A stretch of 64,000 bases of DNA from Sweltsa coloradensis (GCA_024449915.1 JAMZAV010000912.1:1-64000), one strand, 5' to 3'; numbered from the stretch's first letter, positions 11,513 to 24,158 are shown. Made by a program: numbers and translations. The notes: generated from the sequence alone by a model not told the origin.

Positions 11513-13972
11513 GACAGATTGAAAGAAAAATCAGGCTGATTATATAAATGGTTTTCGTTTATTTTTACAGTTTTCGTAAAATTAAAACTAAATATATTTT
11601 CATTTTTACTTTTATGTCTGATGAAAAAGGAAGCGTTAATTACTTGGGAAAGTTTCCCGTGATATACCAGATTAGCTAAAGCTGTGCGGCTTCATACGTT
11701 GCCTTCACTTGATAATCAACTAACTAACTTAGACGGGTTAAGTAACCGTATAGACGTAGCGTGATTCACTTAAGATTACGCGCCTGAATAATCTCGAACC
11801 CACAAATTAAGACAGTCACTACAACTTGGTCACAATCTGTCTTAGCAACCGAATTAGTGAGGTGCTTGAATCAGTCGCTGTGTTTGATTGAGTGTGTTGT
11901 GACTATCAACTTAGGTTGAAGCTTACGATAATGGCGATTATGTGGCGGTTGATATATTATTATTAATAATATCAACTGGGTTACCATGACCATGAGCTCA
12001 GCCCTGTTAAAAATCGTATATTGCAATACACTGTAAATTATCTTATTTAAATATAGTAAAACAAATCAAAACCCAATCTAAATTGGTGGTTAATCCCTGA
12101 TATTATTTGAGTAAAACTGGAGCCTACTAGTTATTTAATCATTTTTGTCGGACGTTTGATAAATCATATAATTTGTATTGAAAAAATTGCCTGCAATTTG
12201 TTACCACACACATCTTAAACGCATTTGCTATAATTTGTTTTTGTATTTCATTTTTTCTCTTTGTCCTGTTTTTATTTTATAAATTTGATTTCATTCGATT
12301 TATTTTTTTCAATTTACTCTTTAAATAATATTAGAATTTTACTTACTTAATTTTACTTTTTATACTTCGTTGTAATAATTTACTTCACAAATTTGCTTTA
12401 TTAAAGGTCATTCATTATTTTTGTAAGCATTTGCCCTCTTAGTTTTATTTATAGTCCATACTTTGTAAATTAGTTTTTTTTCAAAATTAAAAATAGACGT
12501 TAAATAATAAAATAAAAGTATGACATTTAATATTTCATTAATTAGACGCTTAAGTTGATCTAGACTTATCTTGTCAAGCCTTGGTACGGGTTGTTTTTTG
12601 TTTTTAAACTATATAGTCTCAACAAACGTATTTAGGGATGTTTGTATAATTTATACTTGAGAACTGTTATTTATAGGATTTATGATTAATTTGTAAGTCA
12701 ATGTCTGAAAAATAGTTTGTTCTTTATCTGATCCCTCCATATTATATTTCAACTGTCAGCAGATACATTGTTAATCAGTAAGAGTGTGAACGAAGTATGT
12801 ATATAAAATGGAGAGGTGTGTCCCGTTATATTTTAAAAATAAAAGTAACACAATAAGCAAAACTTTTCTGATGGTTCTTGTGGACGTTTTAAACATGTAA
12901 TTGGTATTCGTTTTTCAAAGAGTTCAGTGCTCTGGAAAATATTAAAACGTAATTAAAAAACCCTCAACCAAGGCCACAACCAGCACGCGAGGGTTTTTCG
13001 ATGACATTTCCTCATGCATTTACCTGGTGACGGATGAGGAAATGTATTCCAAAAATTCACAAGTGGGTGTATCCAGTGGCGTCTGGAATGGGTGGAACTT
13101 GCCTTCCCTCCTTATTTCACCAAACGCACCTAACGCACTTTCAAAAACTGAATATCAAAATTATCTTTTGCATCGCTACTGTTAGGGGCTCTGGCCCCAA
13201 TCATCCCCGTTCATGATTCCTGTTCAACGAAAAAACTTTTCTCCTACTACCATCCCGCTACCTCTGTATTTCTGCTTTGAAGGAAAATGTCTATGCCCTT
13301 CGCCCCCTTCCCCCTTACAAAAACATCTGCCTACGATCCTGGGCGTATCTCAAAGCTTCATTTCACTGCTAGCTTAGTTAAACCATGATTAAACTAATTA
13401 GCAATTAACAAAAATTAAAGAAACGTCACAAGCAAGCTACAGTTGAGCTGTGATTTGGTAGACGAGGGATTTGTCTGTTTTAACAGTATTGTGAATGGGA
13501 TAGGCCCTAAGCAGTGACCTTGGCTACAAGCGCCTTTATACTGAGTGGCAAAGAGAAACAGTGAAGAGAGAGAGAGTAACTTTTCTGAAGTAGAAATAGC
13601 ATTTAGCTTATGGAACTTTCACGTTGCCTTCACACTGGAAAGTTTAAAAGTAAAAAGTAAAAAAAAACTTTCCCAACTTGTCGGACACTGCCCGACAAGA
13701 GAAAAGTGGGGAGAAAAGTGACCTTGAATAGTTGAACGCGATTGGTTTCTCTGTTTTCTTTGAATACAACGCCCGCCCACGCTTTTGTCTTCGCGCTTAA
13801 AAGAGTTCCCAGTGTAAAAGCATCGAAGAGTAACTGTTTCTCTTCACTTTTTCTCTTTTTCTTTCCTAACTTGTGAAGCCCGGTTGAAGCGATTTGTTGT
13901 ATTTCGATGTAATGTCACTGGCTAATTATTGATCGCAACTTTGAATAACTACGGCCATTATAAACTACAGCA
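11513..13972. other. AT-rich non-coding stretch
   Basis: No gene is recognised. A purine-rich block at 13560-13585 and a pyrimidine-rich block at 13840-13865 share GAGAAACAGTGAAGAG in loosely inverted form and may be the arms of a decayed inverted-repeat element. The remainder shows no repeat or coding structure. Confidence 0.35.
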
Positions 13973-13973
13973 C

Positions 13974-14153
13974 GTGAGTGAGTGAGTGAGTGTGTGAGTG
14001 AGTGAGTGAGTGAGTGAGTGAGTGAGTGAGTGAGTGATTGAGTGAGTGAGTGAGTGAGTGAGTGAGTGAGTGAGTGAGTGAGTGAGTGAGTGAGTGAGTG
14101 AGTGAGTGAGTGAGTGAGTGAGTGAGTGAGTGAGTGAGTGAGTGAGTGAGTGA
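13974..14153. repeat. (GAGT)n tetranucleotide microsatellite, about 180 bp
   Basis: About 45 consecutive GAGT units with only isolated interruptions (GTGT near 13991 and GATT near 14036). The low divergence implies recent slippage expansion. Confidence 0.97.
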
Positions 14154-14177
14154 GAGCAAAGATAATTCAGCCCTTAA

Positions 14178-14613
14178 CCATTGATATTAAACATCTATAG
14201 TAGGCTAGATCCGCAGTCTCCAATACGTCAGCACAGACGCGAGCATAGCCAATTGAAGCGCCAATTTGCAATATTGAAGATGGCGATTTGGCGTTTTAGT
14301 TTATGCTTGTTTTTGTTTAATGAAATAAAGTATTTTTCTGGATTGTTTGATATGGTTTTAGCTTGTGCGGCATGGGAATGCACAAACAGAAACAATAAGA
14401 AGTTATTGGATAAAGGGAATTTAGTCATCATTTGGTGTTAATGGCTAATATGCTCACCTGTCAACTTGACGGCCATCTTAAAAATATTTGGGCTACAAAT
14501 CGCTCCCATATACTTTAACATGCAAACTGCCATATTCAATATGACTCCAAATTGTCACGGAAGTGGATTAATGACTGCGGATCTAGCCTACTATAGGTTT
14601 TTAATATCTATGC
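14178..14613. mobile_element. TIR element with CTATAGTAGGCTAGATCCGC ends
   Basis: The left end CTATAGTAGGCTAGATCCGC is mirrored by GCGGATCTAGCCTACTATAG on the right. The inverted match extends outward through GATATTAAA-type sequence, giving arms of about 37 bp. The left flank is TTAA (14174-14177); the right flank is not a clean duplicate. Another copy of the outer end lies at 21946-21979, there abutting TTAA. The interior is non-coding, with short ORFs on both strands. Confidence 0.72.
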
Positions 14614-14699
14614 CCTTATCTTCTTAACTATAAAAGGTGTTTTCTGTTTGTGTCGCATTCAAAGTAACTAGTAGCAGTGCCGTGGTGTGATCATGGACT

Positions 14700-15312
14700 T
14701 ATTGGATGAGCGTAGCGAGCGTAGCGAGCGAAGCGAAAACTTCAATTTCACTGACCCCCAAAAAATTTAGCTCCAATGTTTTTTTTTTTTTTTTTTTGTT
14801 TGTTTTTGTCTGTTTGTTAGCAGGATTCCGGGCAAACGGCATAAGCGATCTTGATGAAATTTTGAGGGGACCTTCGTTTTCTCTGAACTTAGAAGTGTAT
14901 TGCTTTTGGGTACAATCGAAGAAATATTTCTCATGAATATCGTACTTTTACGATTTTTTTTCGATTTTTAGTGCGATATTTTCGTCACATTTGGGCCGAT
15001 TCTGACCAAACGGGTGGGGATAAAACGTTCAGATTTCAAATGGACATTAAAGTTATGGTGATGTAGTACCTTTTGAAAGAAAAAGTAGAAAGAGTTAGTC
15101 AGAATCCACAGAAATAAAGGTTTTAATATGAGTTTTTTTAGGTTTATAATACCAATTAACTAGTAACAATAGAGACTTGACAACAATCACCTACAATGCA
15201 TTCAAAAAGCACTTGCAAAGGAAAAGTGTAAACAAACGCAAAAAACGCAAACAAAAAACTTACAAAAAAACGCTCATCCATCAACGCGGCGGGACTTTAG
15301 CGTTTTTCCTAG
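14700..15312 (+). mobile_element. CTAGG-family repeat copy
   Basis: It starts TTGGATGAGCGTAGCGAGCG (14699-14718) and carries a T-tract, TCTGTTTGTTAGCAGGATTC, GATCTTGATGAAATTTTGAG and CTCTGAACTTAGAA. It ends at the 3' inverted repeat ACGCTCATCCATCAACGCGG ... TTTTTCCTAG. Its closest relative in the window is the inverted copy at 41217-41640, so this is a subfamily distinct from the one at 40143. Imperfect direct repeats containing TGGTGTGATCATGGA lie just outside both ends (about 14683 and 15325). Confidence 0.75.
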
Positions 15313-18270
15313 TAATAATCTATGGTGTGATCATGGAGTTGACAGTACTTTTTAAACTCCGTGGTGTGATCGTTTGCACCAGCCTACCCCACACTCCGCG
15401 GCTCCATTTCACGCGACAGTGGCGCGACAGCGGGCGACGGTGCAACCAACCAACCGATATCGCCACCGCCGGAAACTGCCTTTCACCGCCTGAAAGAGCT
15501 GGGTCACCCACTGCCACTGCCTTCTCAATCGAACTTGATCTCTCGCACAGCCACCTGAATCACTTGGTCATAAAACCAGTGCGGAGAAGGCTTGGCGTGA
15601 CGTAAGGGGGGGTCTTCCTTGAATGCGTACGTGCGTATTGGCTGTGTGGAAGAAGTTGCTTTTATGGGTTAGAAAAAGACGACCCACAAACCGTACGCCT
15701 ATTAGGAAAGTAACATGAGAGTTCCGCGCTGCAAGGATTCATTCAAGATATATTTGGCACCAGACATAGACCAGAAACAAGACAGAAAAGAAAGTATGAC
15801 CGCGTCAACAAACATTGCCCTCAAGTTTAACACATTAACAGCCCTTTTTATATCGCGTTGATTTGTCAACTTCATATGTAATTGTTTATTGTTAACAATT
15901 CGTGTCCATCTTCGCTATTGTTTGTTTTAATATATTTTTTATAAATCGATTTTTGTTTGTGACTGAAATGGTTTGTTATTTCCGATACATTGTTTATAAA
16001 TTTAGTATTAAAAGAGATTTTATATTGTTTTGATGACTTTAAATATATGTTCTTATGAATTTTAAAACGAAAATTGCTGCTTTATGTTTGTTGAGGAAAA
16101 CGTGTTGTATTTCGTGAAGAAGAGCTTTGGAATCACGTGCTATTCTGTGGAGAGTTAAATTACCCACTGCAATGGTCACGTTACGCCTGTAGAGTTAGCT
16201 CTGGACCGCTATTAATACTAGTGTTTAGCTTGCGTTGCGACGCTGTCCTTTAAATTAGTAGAAGCTTGAGGGTAAATTATTAGCTGACAGATTGAACAGC
16301 GCGTTGTCAAATCTCATTTGAGCTAAAAGCCAGCAATTGTGACCATGGATTGCTCTCAAATTGGGAATATTGTGATTGTAAACAGAATGCATTTGCATTA
16401 TCGAAACAAAATATTATCTTTAACCCAGTTCTTAAATTTAATATTGCCAACATAGTCATTGTATACATAGGCCTATGGCGTACCCAACACAAACATATTA
16501 TACACTATCACAAAGCTAACAAAATCACAAAAAATAAAAAGGTATAATAATTTTGTGATAAATATAAAATATGATAAAGTAAGATTATTTTTTGCCCTCG
16601 CTTGGCTATCGTTGTAAGTCTGCAAAGAAAGCTGGGGGAAGACAATTGATTTTGTTCTTGTTCCTCATCTTTTTAGATCCGATTTGAACAAACATTTGCT
16701 TCTTATTTGATCATCCAGGGAAAACATGATGTCTAGTTTCAATTAGAATTCATAAAGTGAAACTGGTCCTTAACTAAACAATCGACTACAAAACTAAACT
16801 AATAGCGATGATTATTCGTACGATTTTCTTTGTTCAATGTTTATAAATTTACAGTCATTTACTCAATATGCTGATTTCAGACGAATGTATGCATGTAGAG
16901 TGCGATGTGATTGCAACATTTTTGACCTATTAGATTCTTACCTAATGCATGTTTACCATTTGCCATTTAATTTACAAATAGCGATAAATATAAACCAATG
17001 CACTGAATGTGTTTATGCCACTATAAAATGATTGTCGATTGTGTGTAAGTATTTTGTTTTACATTTATATACAAAAAATAATAAGAGCAAGTACAAGTAC
17101 TGGGATGCGATTTGTTGCTTATAGTCCATTGACCCACATATTATTTGAAACGAACGTAATAAATTCACCGTCACGTGTGATATACTTATAAAAATACTAC
17201 AACAATAATAACACCCTCCATTATTAAACTGGATGTACCCGTAAAAATAGTAAAATTAGAAGCGAGACCCGGCACCTCCACCAACAATGCTATTCTTATG
17301 GAGTATAAACTTTTCTCAGTCTACCCGGCACCTCCACCAAATACATATCACATTTTTTAAAAGATGCATATTTTGTATATGTCAGAATACGGGATTTTGA
17401 CTTTATTATGATAGAATTAAGAACTGTGATCTGCATTTAATTTCAAAAATAATAACCTTGAATAATGTGACCTTTTCCAGTACAAGAAACTATTCACTAG
17501 ATGGGAAATCATGTTTACTTACTAGATACAGCTAGTGGTAGCTCCACCGTCATACGCGAGACTACGTCGGGAGTTTGCCACTCGATATCGTTACAGCTTT
17601 TTCAAAGTTTCTTTAATTAATGAAATGGCGAAAGCTGGGATTGATCTCACTCGGACATTCCCAACCACCCACCCTCACACCCTACAATAGAGTCATTCAA
17701 CTACCTAAGTGATAGCTTGTTCTTGGACAGGTAGCCTACTCTTATTGTATAAGACTAGGGAGCGAGGCAAATGAAGTCAAACGGGTCAGCGTCTGTGTTT
17801 TGTTGGGATGTCTGTGTGTTAGTGCGATGAAAAACTGGCAAACCACTAAACAGGTTGCGCAAAATCTTTAACAGACTTCTGGTACTAGTTTAGTGGGTGC
17901 TGGAAATATTTTAAGCAAAATATGTTACGATTTAAACGCACAAAAAATAATTAATTAAACGTATACCTGAAATGTGTAGCTTTTATTGAACGACTATATA
18001 TTTTGTTCTTGATGATATACTTTTTCTCGAACAATGTTTCCGATATCAGGCGGTGAATGCATGTCAGTGGCCAAGGTGTACCGAATCTCCACATTTAAAT
18101 TTCCTCAAAATGTCGCTGGGAGATTGAGTAAACCTTGCAATCTTATTTCGTACCTCATACTGGCTGTATTTAACATAGTATGTTATGCATTTGAAACGAT
18201 ATTGTACAATTGGGTTTCATAAATAAAAATAAATACTTTGTTGTATTGAGTATAATGTGAAATTATATAT
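15313..18270. other. Mostly non-coding stretch
   Basis: The part at 15360-15620 is locally GC-richer and carries a 142-codon ORF (15177-15605) that begins inside the preceding repeat and has no recognisable domain, so I do not call it a gene. Two copies of an ACCCGGCACCTCCACCAA motif lie at about 17270 and 17323. Nothing else is recognised. Confidence 0.4.
17264..17340 (+). repeat. Two tandem CGGCACCTCCACCAA motifs
   Basis: Both motifs sit about 53 bp apart with similar surroundings, suggesting a short tandem duplication of the tail of the CGGCACC repeat family (see 35060-35256 and 61485-61712). Confidence 0.55.
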
Positions 18271-18535
18271 CGTTGTTGGACGAATGAGCGAGCCATGTGT
18301 TGAGTACACGGGAACATTCTTTCCCCCTACCTAAGGCTGGATCTAGCTGTATCTCTAAACAATTGGTGCATTATGTTCTTACAGTTGACGTGCCCTTATT
18401 CCAATTAAAATAAAAACCCTGTCATATACACTAAATGTAGTAATCAACTCCAATGCAAATTTGTTCCCGGGTATTCAACACTTGGCTCGCTCACTCGTCT
18501 TGCAACGACTTTGGCGTTTTACTAGTGTAATATAA
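18271..18535. mobile_element. MITE related to the element at 57150, longer version
   Basis: The left part CGTTGTTGGACGAATGAGCG and the right part CGCTCACTCGTCTTGCAACG ... TTGGCGTTTTACTAG are inverted. Internal blocks CCATGTGTTGAGTAC, GGCTGGATCTAG and TTCCCGGGTATTCAACACTT are shared with 57150-57329. About 85 bp near 18370-18460 is extra relative to that copy. The outermost left tip is lost. Confidence 0.68.
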
Positions 18536-18880
18536 TTTAAATTTGAAAATAAATACGAGCTTTGGGGATGTCATATTATTGCAATGGGGAATTTACAAAC
18601 CTTTAAACCAAAAAAAGGAAATCGTGTATTTTTGGTTTAATAATTCATAATTTGATAAGATAAATAAAGCAGTGGCATGTATATAGACCATGAGATTAAA
18701 ATTCAAAAATCTTAATTGAGGAATTTGGATAGTTTGTTCTTTCTGTACAATTCTCACTCACGCATTTCATTTTGTACACTGAAGACTAATGCATCTTCAT
18801 ATGGTTGTGGCTTCCAAACCTTCTTGCGCGATTCAACTTAAAACAGTAAACCTTAAGTAAACCTTTAACTCGCAACTTAA

Positions 18881-19505
18881 GGCTATTCCACCGCGTTTTT
18901 CTATTTTCCAAAATATGCTACTAAGTTAAAATATAGTGAATGGCTTTGCAACATGGCTATTTTAGAAAATCAAAAATATTTTTTCCAAATTTTTCTGATC
19001 CGGTACACGGCCAATATAGCCACCTCAAAATAATTTCAAACTTCAATTCGCCAGGGCACACCATTCAACGTACGGTGTTGTGCTTTTGTGACATTAATTT
19101 TTAACTGTTTTTCTATGGACTGACTGAGAGAAAACAGATTTATTTTAACAATTGTCTTTACAGCGAATTTTTTCGTTTGGCGGTATTTTTTACCGATTTG
19201 TACCGCCAAACGAAAAAATTCGCAGGAAAAACAATTGTTAAAATAAATCTGTTTTCTCTCAGTCAGTCCAAAGAAAAACAGTTGAAAATTAATGTCACAA
19301 AAGCACAACACCGTACGTTGAATGGTGTGCCCTGGCGAATTGAAGTTTGAAATTATTTTGAGGTGGCTATATTGGCCGTGTACCGGATCAGAAAAATTTG
19401 GAAAAAATATTTTTGATTTTCTAAAATAGCCATGTTTCAAAGCCATTCACTATATTTTGACTTAGTAGCATATTTTGGAAAATAGAAAAACGCGGTGGAA
19501 TAGCC
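18881..19505. mobile_element. TTAA-flanked foldback element, near-perfect palindrome of about 625 bp
   Basis: The outer ends GGCTATTCCACCGCG and CGCGGTGGAATAGCC are exact inverses and are flanked by TTAA on both sides (18877-18880 and 19506-19509). The inversion continues almost without mismatch through GGTACACGGCCAATATAGCC, CGCCAGGGCACACCATTCAA and GAGAAAACAGATTTATTTTA to a spacer of about 15 bp at 19186-19200. Each arm is about 305 bp. The ORF read within it is a by-product of the symmetry. The high arm identity implies recent origin or arm-to-arm gene conversion. Confidence 0.88.
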
Positions 19506-19669
19506 TTAAGTATCAGTACACAGAGAGACTAGAATAGAAATGTTAACATTCTTGTACACTAAAGGCTTCTTAGTTAGAATGTTCAAATAATGTTCGCATT
19601 GCGGCCAACTTATTAAATGTGTATAATTACTGTAGGTTTATAAGTAGGGCTACTTGATATGAAATTCGT

Positions 19670-19670
<1 letters not shown>

Positions 19671-19728
<58 letters not shown>
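19671..19728. repeat. (TG)n dinucleotide microsatellite
   Basis: About 29 uninterrupted TG units. Confidence 0.97.
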
Positions 19729-19729
<1 letters not shown>

Positions 19730-20838
19730 CAAATTGGTTTAATCGTCTTTTCCCCATATGAAAGAAAATGAAATACTTGCTGGAGGCAAGCCCCTCAAAA
19801 TGTACTAAATACGTCCACCAATCATTGTCTCTTACATTGGTTAACACCAGCTGAATGTTATTTTGAGCATTTTATCAACATTACAGAATTACACCAATGG
19901 ACCATTTAACATATAAATTTTTTTTTTGAATTTAAATCGTGATTTTGAAACATGTGTATGAACACATGAACATGAACGTGTCATAAAAGTGATGCATAAT
20001 ATTATGCAAATCTTGGAAAATTTGCTAAGAAACTAACTTTTTTTTTATCAATGTTTTCTATAAGAAACCAATTAAAATTATATGTTTTTGTTATTATAAT
20101 GTACGGATTCAAATCAAGTGAATTATAGCGTACTGCGTCTTTATTTCAAGCGTGCTCGATGAACAGCACCCACTTCTAAGTGAATATTGCTTAAAATTTA
20201 ACTTTGACGCCAAGAGGCTTCCTCTTAAAGCCACTTAATTCATCTTTGTTTATAAACGATTTATTATGACGTTGCGTATTATTCCTGCGTTGTAGGCCTA
20301 TGTCGAGTGTAAAATCTCAGCTTCCAAAGCTCTTGTGAAGAAAGAAGGCAAACACTTCAATACTAAACCACCACCCTGTCTTCAAGCTCTTAGTTTCCCA
20401 AGCTCGTATAGAAAACTTGCCGAGTAAATCAAGCCATAACTCTAACAAACAACCTAAGTTATAAGCTGGTGCAGTAACTCTCTATCGGCAAGAAGTATGC
20501 GAACAGAAAGTTAGGGGCGGGGAGGAAGGTTTTTCTTTCACGCGTAAGAATAATATCAGACCAAGAAGCCGTTATACACACAGAAGGCATGTGTCTGGAG
20601 TTACGTATTATCTCCACCTTGGGAAGATAAATACGGGTAAAGTAAATATAAATCTTGCGAGGGATTCCAGTAAGCACATAACACGAATCCCCGTCTTGAT
20701 GCGATCCTAGTACTATATCAATTAATTCTAGTGAAACCGTATTTATTTATTTATGATTGTATGGAAATGTCAGTACAAATATAAGGAAGGAATGGGTGAT
20801 TGAGAGCCAAAATCCGCCAATACACTAATTCAAATGAC
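19729..20838. other. Non-coding stretch, nothing recognised
   Basis: The DNA is AT-rich with short random ORFs only. Confidence 0.35.
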
Positions 20839-20839
20839 A

Positions 20840-21045
20840 GGCATTGTTGGCTCGAGCGCTGAGCGCACGACTCTGATTCGGGAGGTCTCGGGTTTAAATC
20901 CCGTCGAGACCGGCAATCCTGACTGAAGTTTTTCCAGAGGTTTTACTCATTCGTTTATGCGAATGCAAGTGATTGGATCCTCTTAAACAGCCCTCCGACA
21001 TCCCTTCACAACATTTGTGACGCCAGGTGTTGCGCCACGAAGCTT
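20840..21045 (+). mobile_element. tRNA-derived SINE, family A, copy 1
   Basis: A box-A-like TGGCTCGAGCG (20848-20858) and a box-B-like GGTTTAAATCC (20891-20901) sit 43 bp apart (start to start), as in a tRNA gene. They are followed by a non-tRNA body that contains GGCAATCCTGACTGAAG and CCTCTTAAACAGC. The body recurs inverted at 57841-57990, and the head recurs inverted at 33225-33285. Family-wide retention of pol III boxes fits a SINE. No functional tRNA fold is expected. Confidence 0.7.
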
Positions 21046-21059
21046 ACATAACATTATGT

Positions 21060-21610
21060 GACCGGGACTGTACATAACTAGCTATGAATCAAACTGATAA
21101 GGAGCAGACGAAACGAAGGTCACAGTCGTAGGAGCGGACGACGCGGACAGGTCGCGTTGCTTGATAGAGCCGGCGATTCCTACGATAAGGAGCAGACCAA
21201 GACTTTAAAAAGTACTGTGTTTAGTGAGGAAGAAAGTCAAAGAGTGTTGATTGTCCTACAAATACAGTGATCGATAATTATATCGGATAAAACGAGTAGT
21301 CTCCACGTCGCATACAAACGCCGTCTATCTCGACCATCCTTGGAAGAAGGTAAGACCTGTCTTTTGATTTACCCAGCTATTAAAGTTTGGTGTGTATAAT
21401 TCTGGCCCCGCACTGACAACACCTTTGGTTGTTGCAGTGCTAAAGTTCCGAAGACCAGCACTTCTTCGGACAGGACTACTAGCTCTTCCCCACCCCTCCC
21501 CTTCTACAGCCGATACGACAATCGCGACCTCGAGTCACCTGTCACCTGTCAAATCGCATCGCATTCAAAACAGTCAAAATATACAAAGAGATAGTAGCTA
21601 ATTAATCAAA
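21060..21610 (+). other. GC-richer unassigned segment with splice-like signals
   Basis: The block ATAAGGAGCAGAC occurs twice (about 21099 and 21185), and two related GTCGTAGGAGCGGACGACGC-like phrases lie between. Further on, GGAAGAAGGTAAGACC resembles a strong splice donor (about 21354) and TTGTTGCAG resembles an acceptor (about 21437). A short ORF at 21392-21601 has no recognisable domain. It could be a non-coding exon or a solo LTR-like fragment; neither is shown. Confidence 0.3.
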
Positions 21611-24158
21611 CTGTTATTAACTATAATTATATTAACCAAACAAAGCTCGATCTATATTTAATATTTTTATTCATTGTTTTATTCATGTTTATTTCCTTGT
21701 GGTTTATTTACCACTGCTGAGTTCCCCACAATTGTACAAAAATATGTAGGCCTATAGTCATTACTTATTTAATATATTATATATTTAGTTACCTTAAGAC
21801 GGTTTTCTTTCGTAATTGGTTTTTCCTCCTACAACAAACTCAATTACGTGGCGCCCACCTCCTCAATCTCCACTCGTACATAACGAACCACCCCACCCCC
21901 GACTAGATGCTTTGCCCGGCCATACAGGTTTATAGATTGTTAATGCGCCTACTATAGGTGTTACGATATCTATGGTTAATGCCAATTAGGGGCGTAACAA
22001 CATACATGAAGAGGTGCATATTACACCCTGTAGTTGGTTAAATTTCCATTTCATTTACTTTCAATAATAACGTTAAATATAGAAATAGTACCAAATTATT
22101 ATGAAGTTCTTTACATAATTTATTAATATAAACAATATAATTTATACCTATTATCACAATTATTTAAGTTTTATCGCTGTGAGTAAATTATTGCAGGGGT
22201 TCCTCTTATAATAGCGAATACCACCATAATTATAAAATAAATAATTCTACTATTAATATAATGTAATGATAAAATAAATAATACTCGTCAATTGCATAAG
22301 TTTTTATTACATTATTGAAGATAAATACTATTATATACAAATCTGCTCTGCGACTCAAATTCTGAGATAAAGTTGTCGTAATCTAATTCTATATTTGTGT
22401 TTTATAAAGACTATTTAAATACTTTAGTCACCTTCAAAATAATGTAAGTAGGCCAGTATTACATTGCAGACTGTAAGCCACACAAGCTGTATAACTATCG
22501 ACAATGATTTGAAAGTGCGTCAATATGATCTACATTTTTATTGAACTTCAGGCCCCGGTTTTGCCTTTGTCTTTGTCAGACAAATTCAATCATTGAAAAA
22601 CAATATAATCGCTCTCTCTCTCTCTGCAATACAAAAACAATTGTTTACTTAAGTTAGCATTATGAATCGAATTGAGTGTTTCAACTAAAACATTATTAAC
22701 ATAGTATGTTATAAAAATGGCAAACAATCAATAATCTTTTGTTCGTGCAGTGTGGCTTAAAATAATTGTTGTTAATCGATAACCTTCGATGTACAATAGC
22801 ATTTAAATGTATACAGTACTATAAAAACAAATGTACCTGTTTTTACAAGTAGGCTAAATTTCTCAAAATAGTACATACTTAAAATAAGCATATTAAAATA
22901 GTAGTCATTACAGTCTAATGTATTATGTTTATCTATTGTACGCAGGTGGGTGAGTTACATTGGGAATAAATATCCGTTGAGACTTTGTAGGCCTACATGT
23001 TTACGAAAGTGAAAGAATACGGTTCTACTGTCTTACTTTTCGCATTAAAAAAGTTATTATTTTAAATAATTCGATTATTCGAATTTTGATTTGGTTAAAG
23101 TCAAAAAATTACTATTTTCGTGAATTATTGTTCTTGCTGATTAACATAAAATATTGATACTCTACAATTCAAGAGCGATTCTATGTATGCTTTCTTGACA
23201 ACGTTACGTAAAGTTTCATATGCAGTGCCTCCTAGCAGAATTAAAAGCTATTTGCCAACAGCTGTCAATATGTGTCGAGTGTCGTATTCCCCCATTAAAT
23301 ATATTATAGCAGTTCTAGAAAGTTTCGTTAGGTATACACAAACTATTTGTAAGCAATTTAAATATACATGCACGGTTACATATATCTAGTTTATAATGCA
23401 GAGTGAACTTCACTGTAAACAAATTAGTTATATTCTGTGACTCGTCATTTATATATGAAACCCGCGAGGACAAAATTAAACCTTGTGTTCACTTTATTCT
23501 GTTTTATCATACTAATATTATTTATCATACTGTTAACATAATAAAATAATTTTGCGTCAAACTATTCAATTGAAAATGAGAACAAAATGCACATTGACAT
23601 ATTTTGTATATTAATAAATATAATGTTGTTTTTTCTATCAAGAAAATGAAAAGTGCGAAATTACAGGAAGCCTCATAATGACAGGTTAAGTAAAACGTAG
23701 AGATCTAAAAAACGGTTAATTCAAAGTCAACAAACAGCGTAAAAATTTCCCATTCACGGTTTTCTTTAATCTTGAACCCTTTTGTCCAAACACTCTTTTA
23801 ATTTGTCGATGAAACGAGACCCGTAGCGCACAACGTGTTATAAGTGCGTGACCCAGCCTCTAGTTTCTGTTAAGCAGACAGAGGGTTTAGTCGACAGAGC
23901 GGATGAGTATCTGGTTTTAGCATAGAAAGTACGGAGCGTTGCGTCGCTGCGGCAGAAGCAATCTAGTACACAAGTTTTATATTCTTCATCAATAAGGTTA
24001 CACAGCGAGCTACATACGTGCGGTATCTACTCATCACCATCCCACACTGTAGGCAGTGTTTGTTTTCTACTTCATTTCATCAGCGTGAGCAACATCACGA
24101 TACAAGATGGAGGATAAGTGTTTGTTGGAACTCTCCAGCGAGTAGGCGAACTATAGAG
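21611..24158. other. AT-rich non-coding stretch
   Basis: The only item recognised is an isolated transposon end at 21946-21979 (listed separately). The rest holds short random ORFs and a small CTCT tract near 22613. Confidence 0.35.
21946..21979. mobile_element. Isolated end of the CTATAGTAGGC element family
   Basis: GCCTACTATAGGTGTTACGA then TATCTATGG abuts TTAA and matches the outer ends of 14178-14613. The partner end was not found nearby, so this may be a solo or truncated copy. Confidence 0.5.

Noticed and set aside
13560..13870. Possible inverted-repeat element from AGAGAAACAGTGAAGAG and its loose inverse
   Set aside because: The match is short, purine-rich and interrupted; no clean ends or target duplication.
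13965..14159. 64-codon minus-strand ORF of repeated LTHS/SLTH units
   Set aside because: It is simply the translation of the (GAGT)n microsatellite.
15177..15605. 142-codon + strand ORF
   Set aside because: Begins inside a CTAGG-family repeat and continues into a GC-richer flank without any recognisable domain or splice context.
19036..19446. 136-codon minus-strand ORF
   Set aside because: It spans the centre of the near-perfect palindrome, so its two halves are antisense images of each other; no domain.
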